Below, in pieces: positions 1 to 6,780 of a DNA stretch of 26,884 nt. The stretch is from an uncultured Bacilli bacterium (GTDB taxonomy: Bacteria > Bacillota_I > Bacilli_A > RF39 > UBA660): NCBI GenBank assembly GCA_910580135.1, contig CAJTXC010000007.1:1-26884 (forward strand), in the 5' to 3' direction. Position numbers and translations under genes: made by a program. The number at the start of each line of letters is the position of its first letter. Positions within the stretch are counted from its first letter, which is position 1. Under the pieces are notes generated by a model. It searched no databases. It was given only the letters and a program-made list of their open reading frames with translations, and was not told the origin of the DNA.

Positions 1-993
1 GGACATTTGGTTGTAGCTATACCACAAGTTGATAAAACGTTTAAGCAAGAAGTGTATAGAACAATAAAGAATAATCTTGTAAAAAATAATTTTGATCCAA
101 ATAACATTTGCTTTAATTTTGATGTTTTAAAGGAAATGAACGAATATAATTCTAATATTCAATCTAATAAAAATAAACAGTTGACGCCATCTAATGAACA
201 TGATTTTAAAGCAGAATATAATCAACTATTAAATAGTAGGACTGCTTTACCTAATTATAATGAACTTGTTAAAAATTTAAAGAGAAAAGCTTGGGAATAT
301 TTTAGGAATGTAACTAATGTTACAAATTTAGAAAATAATATGTCAAGGGATATAACAGTTTATAGTGCACCATTATTAGAGATACATGGTTCTAACTTAG
401 TTAATTGGCCAGTTGCTAATGGTAATGAAATATATATTGATGAAAACTTTCTTGAAGACCCTAATAATGCTAATATAATTGTTTGTCAAATTATGCATGA
501 AATTTCTCATGGGTTAAGTCAATTTAAAAATAAGAAACAATTGTTTTTTGGACATAAAGTAGAAGAATGCCAAGGTATTGAAGAAGCAACTACGCAAATG
601 TATGCAGAAGATATTACTGGAATAAGGTTATCTGAGGAAGAAGACTATATGTTTTCCATAAAAACTTTTATGAGAATATGTAAAATTTTGGTAGGAGAAG
701 ATAAATTAGCTAGTCAATATTTAAATAATGATTTGAGCTTTGAAGAAAAATTTAATAATATATCATCTGGTAAATTTATGGAATTTGCTAATGCAATGAA
801 TAGTATATATAGGCTATGTAAGCAAAGAAAATATGGTGATAATATAGATTTACAATATTTAGAAAACCAGGAAGCTAATATGTTAAAATTCTTAGGGAAT
901 ATTGTCGACAAGCAGTTTGATACTAGACCAGAAATAGTCAATCAATTAGAAAATGAACTAGGTGTTAACTTATTTGATAATATGCGAAAATAG
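1..993 (+). CDS. HExxH zinc metallopeptidase-like protein, 5' partial
   Basis: The reading frame is open to the left edge of the window and a TTG at 7 has no visible Shine-Dalgarno, so the gene very likely starts outside. Counting from that TTG, residues 164-168 are H-E-I-S-H, the zinc-binding and catalytic HExxH motif. It is followed about 24 residues later by a Glu-rich helix (GIEEATTQMYAED, about 190-202) that fits the third zinc ligand of a gluzincin-type enzyme. No signal peptide or membrane segment is visible in the part present. The region before the HExxH is polar and Asn/Lys-rich. I do not recognise a specific family, so substrate and localisation are unknown. It ends in TAG; the next gene starts 87 nt later behind its own possible promoter. 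Confidence 0.6.
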   Translation, partial: GHLVVAIPQVDKTFKQEVYRTIKNNLVKNNFDPNNICFNFDVLKEMNEYNSNIQSNKNKQLTPSNEHDFKAEYNQLLNSRTALPNYNELVKNLKRKAWEYFRNVTNVTNLENNMSRDITVYSAPLLEIHGSNLVNWPVANGNEIYIDENFLEDPNNANIIVCQIMHEISHGLSQFKNKKQLFFGHKVEECQGIEEATTQMYAEDITGIRLSEEEDYMFSIKTFMRICKILVGEDKLASQYLNNDLSFEEKFNNISSGKFMEFANAMNSIYRLCKQRKYGDNIDLQYLENQEANMLKFLGNIVDKQFDTRPEIVNQLENELGVNLFDNMRK

Positions 994-1036
994 ATTTTAT
1001 TATTTGAAATATAAAGTGAATAAAGAAAACAAACTT

Positions 1037-1066
1037 TTGACATTAGCAAATTTTTATTCATATATG
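1037..1066 (+). promoter_or_regulatory. Possible promoter of the histidine phosphatase gene
   Basis: A perfect TTGACA (1037-1042) is followed after 18 nt by TATATG (1061-1066). The -10 is weak and there is no extended TG, so confidence is modest. Transcription would begin near 1073, giving a very short leader before ATG 1081. Confidence 0.35.
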
Positions 1067-1080
1067 GAAGGAAAAAGGTA

Positions 1081-1725
1081 ATGGAAACAATAATTTATAT
1101 ATCTAGGCATTCAGAACCTATGAAACTAAATTTTTGTAATAGTAAAGATAATTTACAATTGCAAAATGAAAAACAAATTTTATCTCCTGAAGGTGAAAGA
1201 AGAGCTAGAATATTAAGTGAGATAGAAGAGTTACAAGACATAGATATAGTTATATCTAGTAATTATGTAAGAACTATATCCACAGCAAAATATATAGCAG
1301 ATAAAAATAATAAAGCTTTAAATATTGTAGATGATTTTGGAGAAAGAAAATTTGGTATTAATTCGTGGGATGAATTACCTAGAAACTTTGGAGATAAACA
1401 GTTAGAAGACGAAAATTATAAAATGTCAAATGGAGAATCGAGAAAAGAAGTTACGCAAAGAATGCTAAATGCTTTAAATAATGTTTTAGAACAATATAGA
1501 GGTAAAAAAATCGCTATAGTATCACATGGTACAGCTATGTCATTTCTTTTTATGAATTGGTGTGAAATTAAAACTGATTTTGACGATAAATATTCTAGAA
1601 AATTTTATTTTAATGACAAAGAAGTTTTTGATGGTAAATATTTTGCTCCAGAATTATTTAAATTAGAATTTGAAGATAATGAACTAATAGATATTAAAAA
1701 TATTAAAGTAAATTATGAGGTGTAA
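1081..1725 (+). CDS. Histidine phosphatase (phosphoglycerate mutase-like) family protein
   Basis: The protein has the histidine phosphatase layout: an N-terminal R9-H10 in 'ISRHSEP' (the RHG motif, with Ser for Gly), R64 in 'SSNYVRTISTA', an acidic residue E88 in 'FGERKFG', and the second catalytic histidine H149 in 'IVSHGTAMS'. Family members transfer phosphate through a phospho-His intermediate on sugars, nucleotides or proteins; the substrate cannot be read from sequence. The 214 aa length is normal. The conserved Arg of the RH pair is encoded by AGG, which argues that AGG is read as Arg in this organism. The ATG follows a purine-rich GGAAGGAAAAAGG. The next gene begins immediately after the stop, so the two are almost certainly co-translated. 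Confidence 0.85.
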   Translation: METIIYISRHSEPMKLNFCNSKDNLQLQNEKQILSPEGERRARILSEIEELQDIDIVISSNYVRTISTAKYIADKNNKALNIVDDFGERKFGINSWDELPRNFGDKQLEDENYKMSNGESRKEVTQRMLNALNNVLEQYRGKKIAIVSHGTAMSFLFMNWCEIKTDFDDKYSRKFYFNDKEVFDGKYFAPELFKLEFEDNELIDIKNIKVNYEV

Positions 1726-1726
1726 T

Positions 1727-2554
1727 TTGAACAAAGAAGAATATGTTAAATTAGTAAATGAAAAAATAGATAGTAATGCAAGAAACTTGCTATTAAAGCA
1801 AATAGAAAGATATTATGATGCTGCAAATAATTATAAGCCTAAGACAAGTAATTATAAGACAGGAGATTTAGTTAAGTTAAAAAAAGGTACTTTTCTTCAC
1901 GGAACTTATAAAAATATTGAAGGATTAGAAAAAATAGCTAAAGAAGGTTTAATATGCGATTTAGTGGTTGATGGAAGAAGTTCCAAGTATCCTCTAACAG
2001 TAGGTGTTTGGAATTTACAAAAAGACTATTTATTAAAAGATTATATTGACTTTTATAGTGGTGCAACTATTATGTTTAAAGGTGAGGGTTTGAAAGAGGC
2101 TTCTGTAATTTTATATAGTAAAATGGCTGATATTATGAGTGTTGTAACTAGAGATGATTATCATATGTGGACTATGGAACAAACTAAGGAAGCTAGATTT
2201 ATGCCCAGCTATCAGCAGGAAAGAGTACAAGTTGGAATTATATTTAATGGAAATAATTGTTATGCACAGGAATTATTAAAAGGAGATATTTTAAATATTA
2301 GTATAAGTGATACAGATGTTAAACCTTTTATAAATGAGTGGTTTTATGAAAGATTTTTAAAAGATAGAAAAGAAAAAGATGATTTCTTTACGGATAGAGA
2401 AAGTGCAGTTATTTTTGGTTTACCATCATGTTTTATAGAAGGAATATTAGTTGGTAGAAAATATGAACAAGATGATAAAATGTTAAATAAGATAAAAAAA
2501 CTATTACCAAATTGTTATATTTGTAATTTAGATGGAAAGGTAATTGTAGAATAA
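1727..2554 (+). CDS. Uncharacterised protein, possibly ADP-ribosyltransferase-like fold
   Basis: I place the start at TTG 1727, because GAGGTG (1717-1722) lies just upstream and the in-frame ATG at 1715 has no Shine-Dalgarno. That leaves one base between the TAA of the phosphatase and this gene. The 275 aa protein is soluble. Near residue 58 it has 'TFLHGT' followed by 'GLEKIAKEGLI', an arrangement seen at the start of many ADP-ribosyltransferase/Tpt1-like folds, where the His binds NAD. Near the C-terminus 'FGLPSCFIEGILVGR' carries a Glu that could be the third active-site position. This is inference from motif layout; the family was not recognised with certainty. Tight coupling to the phosphatase suggests a joint role. 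A terminator-like hairpin follows at 2645-2677. Confidence 0.5.
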   Translation: MNKEEYVKLVNEKIDSNARNLLLKQIERYYDAANNYKPKTSNYKTGDLVKLKKGTFLHGTYKNIEGLEKIAKEGLICDLVVDGRSSKYPLTVGVWNLQKDYLLKDYIDFYSGATIMFKGEGLKEASVILYSKMADIMSVVTRDDYHMWTMEQTKEARFMPSYQQERVQVGIIFNGNNCYAQELLKGDILNISISDTDVKPFINEWFYERFLKDRKEKDDFFTDRESAVIFGLPSCFIEGILVGRKYEQDDKMLNKIKKLLPNCYICNLDGKVIVE

Positions 2555-2584
2555 TTACTTGATAATGTATAGCTATAAGAAAAT

Positions 2585-2639
2585 AAAAACAAAAGAACCG
2601 CTTTCCCCACACCTATTTCGATTATGACTTTTTGTTTTT
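2585..2639. repeat. Intergenic inverted repeat enclosing an unusually GC-rich 35-nt segment
   Basis: A 10-bp A/T inverted repeat (AAAAACAAAA at 2585-2594, TTTTGTTTTT at 2630-2639) flanks a segment with runs such as ACCGCTTTCCCCACACC. That composition is unlike the surrounding intergenic DNA. It lies between two convergent genes and has no reading frame of note. It could be part of a terminator region, a small RNA or a dispersed element; I cannot tell which. Confidence 0.4.
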
Positions 2640-2644
2640 AAAAT

Positions 2645-2677
2645 AAAACCTAGATATTTTCTATATATCTAGGTTTT
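2645..2677. terminator. Bidirectional hairpin between convergent genes
   Basis: A perfect 13-bp stem (AAAACCTAGATAT / ATATCTAGGTTTT) with a 7-nt loop lies between the ART-like gene (+) and the fic gene (-). The A/T ends of the stem provide U-rich 3' ends in both directions. Confidence 0.7.
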
Positions 2678-2699
2678 GTATTACATAGATCAAACTATT

Positions 2700-3239
2700 T
2701 TAGTATTCGTCTGTTTCATAGTAGTAAGAAGTTTCAATGCCTTTGAAAAAAGATTCTAAACTAAAATCATCAGTTAAATTTTTTTCAATTAATGTTTTTA
2801 TTTCTAAGGTATTAATTGGACTTCTTTCCATTGCTTGTAGATACATTCTTTTATCAATGTTTTCCCAATTGACGATTTTATTTAAGTTTTTTTTCAAAAT
2901 TAAATCTAACCATATTCTTGTACTTCTACCATTACCTTCTAAAAAAGGATGAGCTATATTCATTTCAACATATTTATCAATTATTTCATCTAAAGTAGTT
3001 TCTTTCATTGTTTCTACTTTTTTTAATATGTCTTTTAAGTATAAAGTATTAGCAAATCTGAAATTGCCTTTTGAAATATTTTCTTCTCTAATGATTCCAG
3101 CAAAATCATATAAGCCATTAAATAAGTATTTATGAATTTGTTGTAGTCCTTTTACTGTTCCTACTTCAATTTCATTTATTTTGTTGCTAGAAAATAATTC
3201 TTTTGCTTTTTCTAAACTTTTTTTATCGATTTCGTTCAT
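2700..3239 (-). CDS. Fic family protein, class III-like (C-terminal inhibitory helix)
   Basis: Fic domain with the catalytic loop 'HPFLEGNGRSTR' (residues 97-108 of the 179-aa product), containing the catalytic His, the Mg-binding Glu and the phosphate-binding GNGR. Fic enzymes usually transfer AMP to a hydroxyl side chain of a target protein. The C-terminus carries 'SYYYET', matching the (S/T)xxxE(G/N) inhibitory motif at the position used by class III enzymes such as NmFic, but with Thr in place of Gly. The start is ATG 3239: GAGGTG (3251-3246) lies 6 nt upstream, and the longer in-frame GTG at 3248 is part of that Shine-Dalgarno. No antitoxin partner is adjacent, consistent with self-inhibition in cis. 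It is transcribed alone from an extended promoter just downstream of the tRNA-Trp terminator. Confidence 0.9.
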   Translation of the reverse strand: MNEIDKKSLEKAKELFSSNKINEIEVGTVKGLQQIHKYLFNGLYDFAGIIREENISKGNFRFANTLYLKDILKKVETMKETTLDEIIDKYVEMNIAHPFLEGNGRSTRIWLDLILKKNLNKIVNWENIDKRMYLQAMERSPINTLEIKTLIEKNLTDDFSLESFFKGIETSYYYETDEY

Positions 3240-3257
3240 AGAAATCACCTCATATTT

Positions 3258-3263
3258 ATTATA
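3258..3263 (-). promoter_or_regulatory. -10 box of the class III fic gene
   Basis: On the minus strand TATAAT is followed seven bases later by G3251, the first base of GAGGTG, and the ATG lies 6 nt after that motif. The predicted leader is 12 nt. The T-run of the tRNA-Trp terminator occupies the region just upstream, so there is no room for a conventional -35. Confidence 0.6.
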
Positions 3264-3265
3264 TT

Positions 3266-3288
3266 AAAAAAAGCAACATTCCTGTTGC
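3266..3288 (-). terminator. Intrinsic terminator of tRNA-Trp
   Basis: On the minus strand GCAAC/GTTGC closes a 6-nt loop and is followed by seven T residues. It sits about 15 nt beyond the CCA end of tRNA-Trp. Confidence 0.75.
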
Positions 3289-3302
3289 CTTAAATTTTTA
3301 TA

Positions 3303-3376
3303 TGGCAGGGGATGAGAGAATCGAACTCCCAACAGTGGTTTTGGAGACCATTATTATACCATTTAACTAATCCCCT
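3303..3376 (-). tRNA. tRNA-Trp (anticodon CCA)
   Basis: The minus-strand 74-nt sequence folds as a cloverleaf: acceptor AGGGGAT/ATCCCCT, discriminator G and encoded CCA. The anticodon loop is CTCCAAA, giving anticodon CCA, and the T-arm contains GTTCGATTC. The anticodon stem has one A-C mismatch at its outer pair. A CCA anticodon reads UGG only, in line with a standard code where UGA is not Trp. An extended -10 (TGTTATAAT, -10 at 3392-3397) puts transcription about 9 nt upstream of the mature 5' end. Confidence 0.95.
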
Positions 3377-3391
3377 AAATGGAACAAGTAA

Positions 3392-3399
3392 ATTATAAC
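3392..3399 (-). promoter_or_regulatory. Extended -10 promoter of tRNA-Trp
   Basis: Minus-strand TGTTATAAT (TG plus TATAAT at 3397-3392). The predicted start near 3385 gives a 9-nt leader before the tRNA. No good -35 is visible; that position is occupied by the long hairpin at 3399-3451. Confidence 0.6.
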
Positions 3400-3451
3400 A
3401 CAAAAAATGCTAGAATTACAATAATTTGTTGTAATATTAGGGTTTTTTGTG
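3399..3451. repeat. Long imperfect hairpin between divergent genes
   Basis: CACAAAAAA (3399-3407) pairs with TTTTTTGTG (3443-3451). Inside, CTAG.ATTACAAT pairs imperfectly with GTTGTAAT.TTAG around a 5-nt loop. It resembles a terminator on the plus strand, but it lies between the divergent tRNA-Trp and ferritin-like genes, where no known transcript needs ending. Confidence 0.45.
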
Positions 3452-3502
3452 TATTTTTTAATATCTAATTAACTATATGTTAAGAATAGTAAGTAATATG
3501 AA

Positions 3503-3508
3503 TATAAT
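3503..3508 (+). promoter_or_regulatory. -10 box of the ferritin-like gene
   Basis: TATAAT is followed by GGTGA at 3514-3518 and ATG 3523. The predicted start at about 3515 gives a leader of 8-9 nt, one of the shortest in the window. Confidence 0.5.
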
Positions 3509-3522
3509 TAATTGGTGATAAA

Positions 3523-4026
3523 ATGAAAGTTAGATTAGATATACCTTATCCAGAAGTTAAGGTGGAAGAGAAAAATCCATATTATGCAGATTTACTAAGT
3601 GAAGATTATGCTGGTAGATCAAGTGAAACAACTGCTACTCTTTTATATTCATATCAACATTTTAATACGTTTGATAGTAATGAAGAGTTCTCTAAAATAA
3701 TTGAAGAAATCGCGATTGTTGAGATGAAACACCTGGAAATGTTGGGTAAAACTATAAAACTTCTAGGTAAGGAACCAATATATAAAACTTGTGAGGCATC
3801 GCGTGGAGATTGTGTTATGTGGACTGCTAGTAACATAGATTATTCTACACGATTAAAGGAAATGTTAGAAGTAGATATAAGAGAAGAAAGTAAAGCAATT
3901 AAAATATATGAAAACCATAAGAGATTAATTAAAGATAAATATATAAAAAACATGTTAGATAGAATAATACTTGATGAAAAAAGACATTTAGAAATTTTTG
4001 AAAGTCTTTATGAAGGATTAAAATAA
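3523..4026 (+). CDS. Ferritin-like di-metal protein (manganese catalase/rubrerythrin-like)
   Basis: The 167-aa protein looks like a four-helix ferritin-like bundle with metal ligands in order: E35 in 'SSETTATLLYSYQ', E67-x-x-H70, Glu121 or 122 in 'DIREESKAI', and E152-x-x-H155 in 'DEKRH'. The paired ExxH motifs are the di-iron/di-manganese signature. The N-terminal 'IPYPEVKVEEKNPYYADLL' resembles a clostridial group annotated as manganese-catalase-like or rubrerythrin-like proteins. It lacks the Cys-rich rubredoxin tail of true rubrerythrin. A role in peroxide or oxygen defence or metal handling is likely from the family, but the reaction is not shown. It is monocistronic; a terminator hairpin begins 2 nt after the stop. 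Confidence 0.75.
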   Translation: MKVRLDIPYPEVKVEEKNPYYADLLSEDYAGRSSETTATLLYSYQHFNTFDSNEEFSKIIEEIAIVEMKHLEMLGKTIKLLGKEPIYKTCEASRGDCVMWTASNIDYSTRLKEMLEVDIREESKAIKIYENHKRLIKDKYIKNMLDRIILDEKRHLEIFESLYEGLK

Positions 4027-4027
4027 A

Positions 4028-4056
4028 AAACCAAAGGGTAGTTTACTCTTTGGTTT
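4028..4056. terminator. Terminator hairpin shared by convergent genes
   Basis: AAACCAAAG / CTTTGGTTT plus a short inner helix forms a roughly 12-bp stem with a 5-nt loop. On the minus strand it is followed by TTTTTATTT, so it best terminates the VanY gene, whose stop codon lies inside the hairpin. It also lies directly after the ferritin-like stop. Confidence 0.75.
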
Positions 4057-4891
4057 CATAATATTCTTCTAGTGTTAAATTATTTTTTGTTAGATATTTA
4101 GCAAGTTCAACTCCAACGTATCTTAAATGCCATGGTTCGTAGCTATAACCAGTAACGTTTTCTTTATCTTTAGGATACCTTATTATAAATCCATAAAGAT
4201 AAGCTACATTTTCTAGGTATTTATATTCATCACTTTGATAATTTGTTTTTAAAGAAGTTTTATCTTGTGAAATTATAAAGTCAAATGAAAGACCAGCGTT
4301 ATGTTCAGATACTCCAGGTTTTGCAACGTATTTTTCTGCATAATCTATACCATTTTCAATTTTATAGTAATTATATACTTCTTCTGATTCATTAAATGAT
4401 CTATAACCACTTCTTATGTTTATATAATAACCTCTTTCAAGTAGGTTTTGCTTAAGTTTTAAATAACTTTTATATGTTTGTTCTTCTAACTTAATACCTG
4501 ATATAACGTTATCTATAACTTCTACTTGTTTATATTTTTTTAAAGTACTTTCTGTTATAGGATTTGCTTTGTTAATTATTATTTCATATTTTTTATTATA
4601 ATTATTATTAACTATATCAAGACTTTCACTTGAATCATTCATCTTTTCTTTATCATTTTGTGAACTATTTATTAAAGAGGCACTAAGTTTAAATAATTTA
4701 TCGCTTTGACTACTATAAGTTATAATAAAGCCACAAATAAGTAAGCAAGATATGATAATGGAGTTTCTAGCTATTTTTTTATAAACCTTTACTTTACTAG
4801 GTTTAGAAGCTTCTTTTAAAATAGCTTTTTCAGCATCACTTTCAAATAAAAATTCAGTTTTACTATGATCTAAATTATTATTATTTTTCAT
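4043..4891 (-). CDS. VanY-type D-alanyl-D-alanine carboxypeptidase (M15 family)
   Basis: Membrane-anchored zinc peptidase of the cell wall. An N-terminal cytoplasmic tail (1-42) is followed by one membrane segment (about 43-60), an Asn/Ser-rich linker and the catalytic domain. The M15 signature is complete: 'SGYRS' (R164), 'SEHNAGLSFDF' with zinc ligands H197 and D204, and 'EPWHLRYVG' with E252 and H255. The enzyme would remove the terminal D-Ala from peptidoglycan stem peptides outside the membrane. The 282-aa length fits. ATG 4891 follows AGAGGT. No VanS/VanR or other resistance genes are adjacent, so housekeeping wall trimming is more likely than glycopeptide resistance. Its presence, with ddl at 19064, shows that the organism has a cell wall. 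Confidence 0.92.
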   Translation of the reverse strand: MKNNNNLDHSKTEFLFESDAEKAILKEASKPSKVKVYKKIARNSIIISCLLICGFIITYSSQSDKLFKLSASLINSSQNDKEKMNDSSESLDIVNNNYNKKYEIIINKANPITESTLKKYKQVEVIDNVISGIKLEEQTYKSYLKLKQNLLERGYYINIRSGYRSFNESEEVYNYYKIENGIDYAEKYVAKPGVSEHNAGLSFDFIISQDKTSLKTNYQSDEYKYLENVAYLYGFIIRYPKDKENVTGYSYEPWHLRYVGVELAKYLTKNNLTLEEYYETKE

Positions 4892-4911
4892 ACCAATACC
4901 TCTTAAAGTAA

Positions 4912-4919
4912 ATTATAGC
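4912..4919 (-). promoter_or_regulatory. Extended -10 promoter of the VanY gene
   Basis: Minus-strand TGCTATAAT; the -10 is at 4917-4912. Predicted +1 at about 4905 gives a 14-nt leader containing AGAGGT. Confidence 0.6.
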
Positions 4920-4930
4920 ATACATAAAAC

Positions 4931-4956
4931 AAAAAAGAAACCAACATCTGGTTTCT
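4931..4956 (-). terminator. Intrinsic terminator of the mgtC gene
   Basis: Minus-strand AGAAACCA / TGGTTTCT closes a 5-nt loop and is followed by TTTTTTG. The TAG stop of mgtC overlaps the first stem arm. Confidence 0.8.
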
Positions 4957-5659
4957 ATCCTTCATCACTATCTTCATTATCAGATTTAGACTCTTTTTCA
5001 TGCTCCCAAGTAATACTAACTACTCCAGGATCAGTACTTATCTTATTAATAACCATTTCTACTTTACTTGGTGTTCTTGTTATAATTATAGCTTTTAACT
5101 TAATTTCCTCTTCAGTTATTTCGCTTCTTTCTAAACTATTTAAAACTAAATCATTTTTATCTATTATTTTTGCAAAATTAGCTCTAACTTTTTCTTCCTT
5201 AGTTTTCTTACAGTTTATTCTTATTGTGTATTTTTCTTTTTCGTTAGCTTTTATCTTGCCCATTATAATTAAAGATATTAATCTAAGTATAATGTTTGAT
5301 AATAAAACGAATAAAGTACCTATTGTAGCTTCTACTACTAGACCAGATGCACATAAACTTCCAATTGCTGCAACGCACCATAAAGTAGCGGCCGTATTAA
5401 GCCCTTTTATTTTACTACCATCTCTTAGTATTACTCCAGCACCTAAAAACCCAATCCCAGAAACAACTTGAGCGGCAATTCTAGTTTGATCACTAACACT
5501 TATTCCAAATGATAAGTAAACAAATAAAAAAGCACCTATACAAACTAAAACATTGGTTCTAAGTCCAACCATTCTATGTCTAAGCTGTCTTTCTAATCCA
5601 ATTAAGATACTAAGTATAAAACAAATTGTAAGTCTTATTATAAATGTAGTCATATCCAT
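4955..5659 (-). CDS. mgtC: MgtC/SapB family membrane protein
   Basis: Polytopic inner-membrane protein of the MgtC/SapB family. The conserved blocks are in order: 'GLERQLRHRMVGLRTN' after the first helix (about 21-36), 'GIGFLGAGVILRDG' (68-81) and 'GLNTAATLWCVAAIG' (86-100). A hydrophilic C-terminal ACT-like domain (about 140-234) has an acidic Ser/Asp/Glu tail. In pathogens MgtC helps survival in low Mg2+ and modulates ATP synthase; in commensals its job is less clear. The start is ATG 5659, with AAGAAGGGATG upstream. It is divergent from the polyprenyl synthase gene and shares a palindromic promoter with it (5687-5706). Confidence 0.88.
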   Translation of the reverse strand: MDMTTFIIRLTICFILSILIGLERQLRHRMVGLRTNVLVCIGAFLFVYLSFGISVSDQTRIAAQVVSGIGFLGAGVILRDGSKIKGLNTAATLWCVAAIGSLCASGLVVEATIGTLFVLLSNIILRLISLIIMGKIKANEKEKYTIRINCKKTKEEKVRANFAKIIDKNDLVLNSLERSEITEEEIKLKAIIITRTPSKVEMVINKISTDPGVVSITWEHEKESKSDNEDSDEG

Positions 5660-5686
5660 AAAATCATCCCTTCTTAGTGGAAACTA

Positions 5687-5706
5687 ATTATAACATATGT
5701 TATAAT
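5687..5706. promoter_or_regulatory. Perfect 20-bp palindrome carrying two divergent extended -10 boxes
   Basis: The 20-bp sequence is identical to its reverse complement. Each half contains TGTTATAAT, an extended -10, firing left to mgtC (-10 at 5692-5687) and right to the polyprenyl synthase (-10 at 5701-5706). Because the two boxes overlap around one centre, initiation in one direction should exclude the other. Confidence 0.7.
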
Positions 5707-5732
5707 TTATGTACAGGAGTGAATAATTAATA

Positions 5733-6758
5733 ATGAATAAAAACATATTTGAAACAAGTAAAGAAAAAATAAAAAATAAGATAAATGAAATTTTAGATAA
5801 AGAAATAGAAAAATATGAAGATAATGAATTTATTAAAGAATCTTTAATGGAATTAAAAAGACTTTCTCAAGGTGGTAAGAGAGTACGTGGATATTTGATT
5901 AAATTAGGACAAATGTTATTTGGTAAAGATGATGACTCCTACGTTGATTTAGCGGCCGCAATAGAAATATTTCAAACTGCCATTTTAATACATGATGATA
6001 TAATTGATGAGGCTGACAAAAGACGTGGTATGGATACAATAAATGCTAAATATGAGGGTCATATTGGTGTTGCTAAAGGAATTTGTATTGGAGATTTAGG
6101 ATTTTTTATATCATATAGAATAATAAATAATGCTTCTATTAGTAAAGAATTAAAAGATGAAATAATTAAGATATATTCTAAAACACTTCATAATACTGTT
6201 AATGGTGAAATAGTTGATGTTGAACTACCTTTAAAATCTTTAGAATATCATAGAAATATGGATGAAAAAATAATATATGATATATACGTTAACAAAACGG
6301 CTTGGTATACGATAATTGGACCAATTCTTATTGGCGCAGCATCAGCTGGTGCAAGCGAGGAAGATAAAGAAAAATTAATAGAAATGGGAACTAACTTAGG
6401 TATCGCCTTCCAAATCAAAGATGATTTATTGGGGTTATATTCAAGTGTTAAGGATATGGGTAAAACTCTTAATGACATAAAAGAAGGTAAGCAAACTATT
6501 ATTTATAAGTATGCTATAGATCATGCTAGCAAAGAGGAATTAGAAGTAATTAGTAAGTATTATGGTAATCCAAGTGTTACTGACGAAGAAAGTAATATTA
6601 TAATTAATCTTTTTGATAAGTTAGGTGCTAAAGAAAATACTGAAAACTTAGTTAAAGAGTACACTGATAATGGAATTAACATAATTGAAAATATGAACGT
6701 TCAAAATAAAGATTTATTTATGGAGTTTGCAAATTATCTATTAAAAAGAGATAAATAA
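5733..6758 (+). CDS. Polyprenyl diphosphate synthase (IspA/HepT family)
   Basis: Class I trans-prenyltransferase that condenses isopentenyl diphosphate with an allylic diphosphate. It has 'GGKRVRGYL' (47-55, substrate diphosphate binding), the first Asp-rich motif HDDIID (D88, D89, D92) followed by RRG, 'GEIVDVE', and the second motif 'QIKDDLLG' (D230, D231), in which the usual last Asp is Gly. Residue -5 from the first Asp is Ala83, a small residue that in this family tends to permit longer chains. A medium/long product is therefore more likely than FPP, but this is inference. At 341 aa it is longer than typical FPP synthases (about 290). AGGAG lies 13 nt before the ATG, farther than usual here. 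No menaquinone or undecaprenyl genes are adjacent. Confidence 0.88.
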   Translation: MNKNIFETSKEKIKNKINEILDKEIEKYEDNEFIKESLMELKRLSQGGKRVRGYLIKLGQMLFGKDDDSYVDLAAAIEIFQTAILIHDDIIDEADKRRGMDTINAKYEGHIGVAKGICIGDLGFFISYRIINNASISKELKDEIIKIYSKTLHNTVNGEIVDVELPLKSLEYHRNMDEKIIYDIYVNKTAWYTIIGPILIGAASAGASEEDKEKLIEMGTNLGIAFQIKDDLLGLYSSVKDMGKTLNDIKEGKQTIIYKYAIDHASKEELEVISKYYGNPSVTDEESNIIINLFDKLGAKENTENLVKEYTDNGINIIENMNVQNKDLFMEFANYLLKRDK

Positions 6759-6780
6759 GAAGAGATTGCTGTTTAGTAAT

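Noticed and set aside
3246..3248. GTG as start of the class III fic gene
   Set aside because: It is part of the GAGGTG Shine-Dalgarno; ATG 3239 has ideal 6-nt spacing.
4043..4891. Vancomycin-resistance cluster around the VanY-type gene
   Set aside because: No VanR/S, VanH, VanX or VanA/B gene is adjacent, and ddl lies 14 kb away with a D-Ala-type omega loop.
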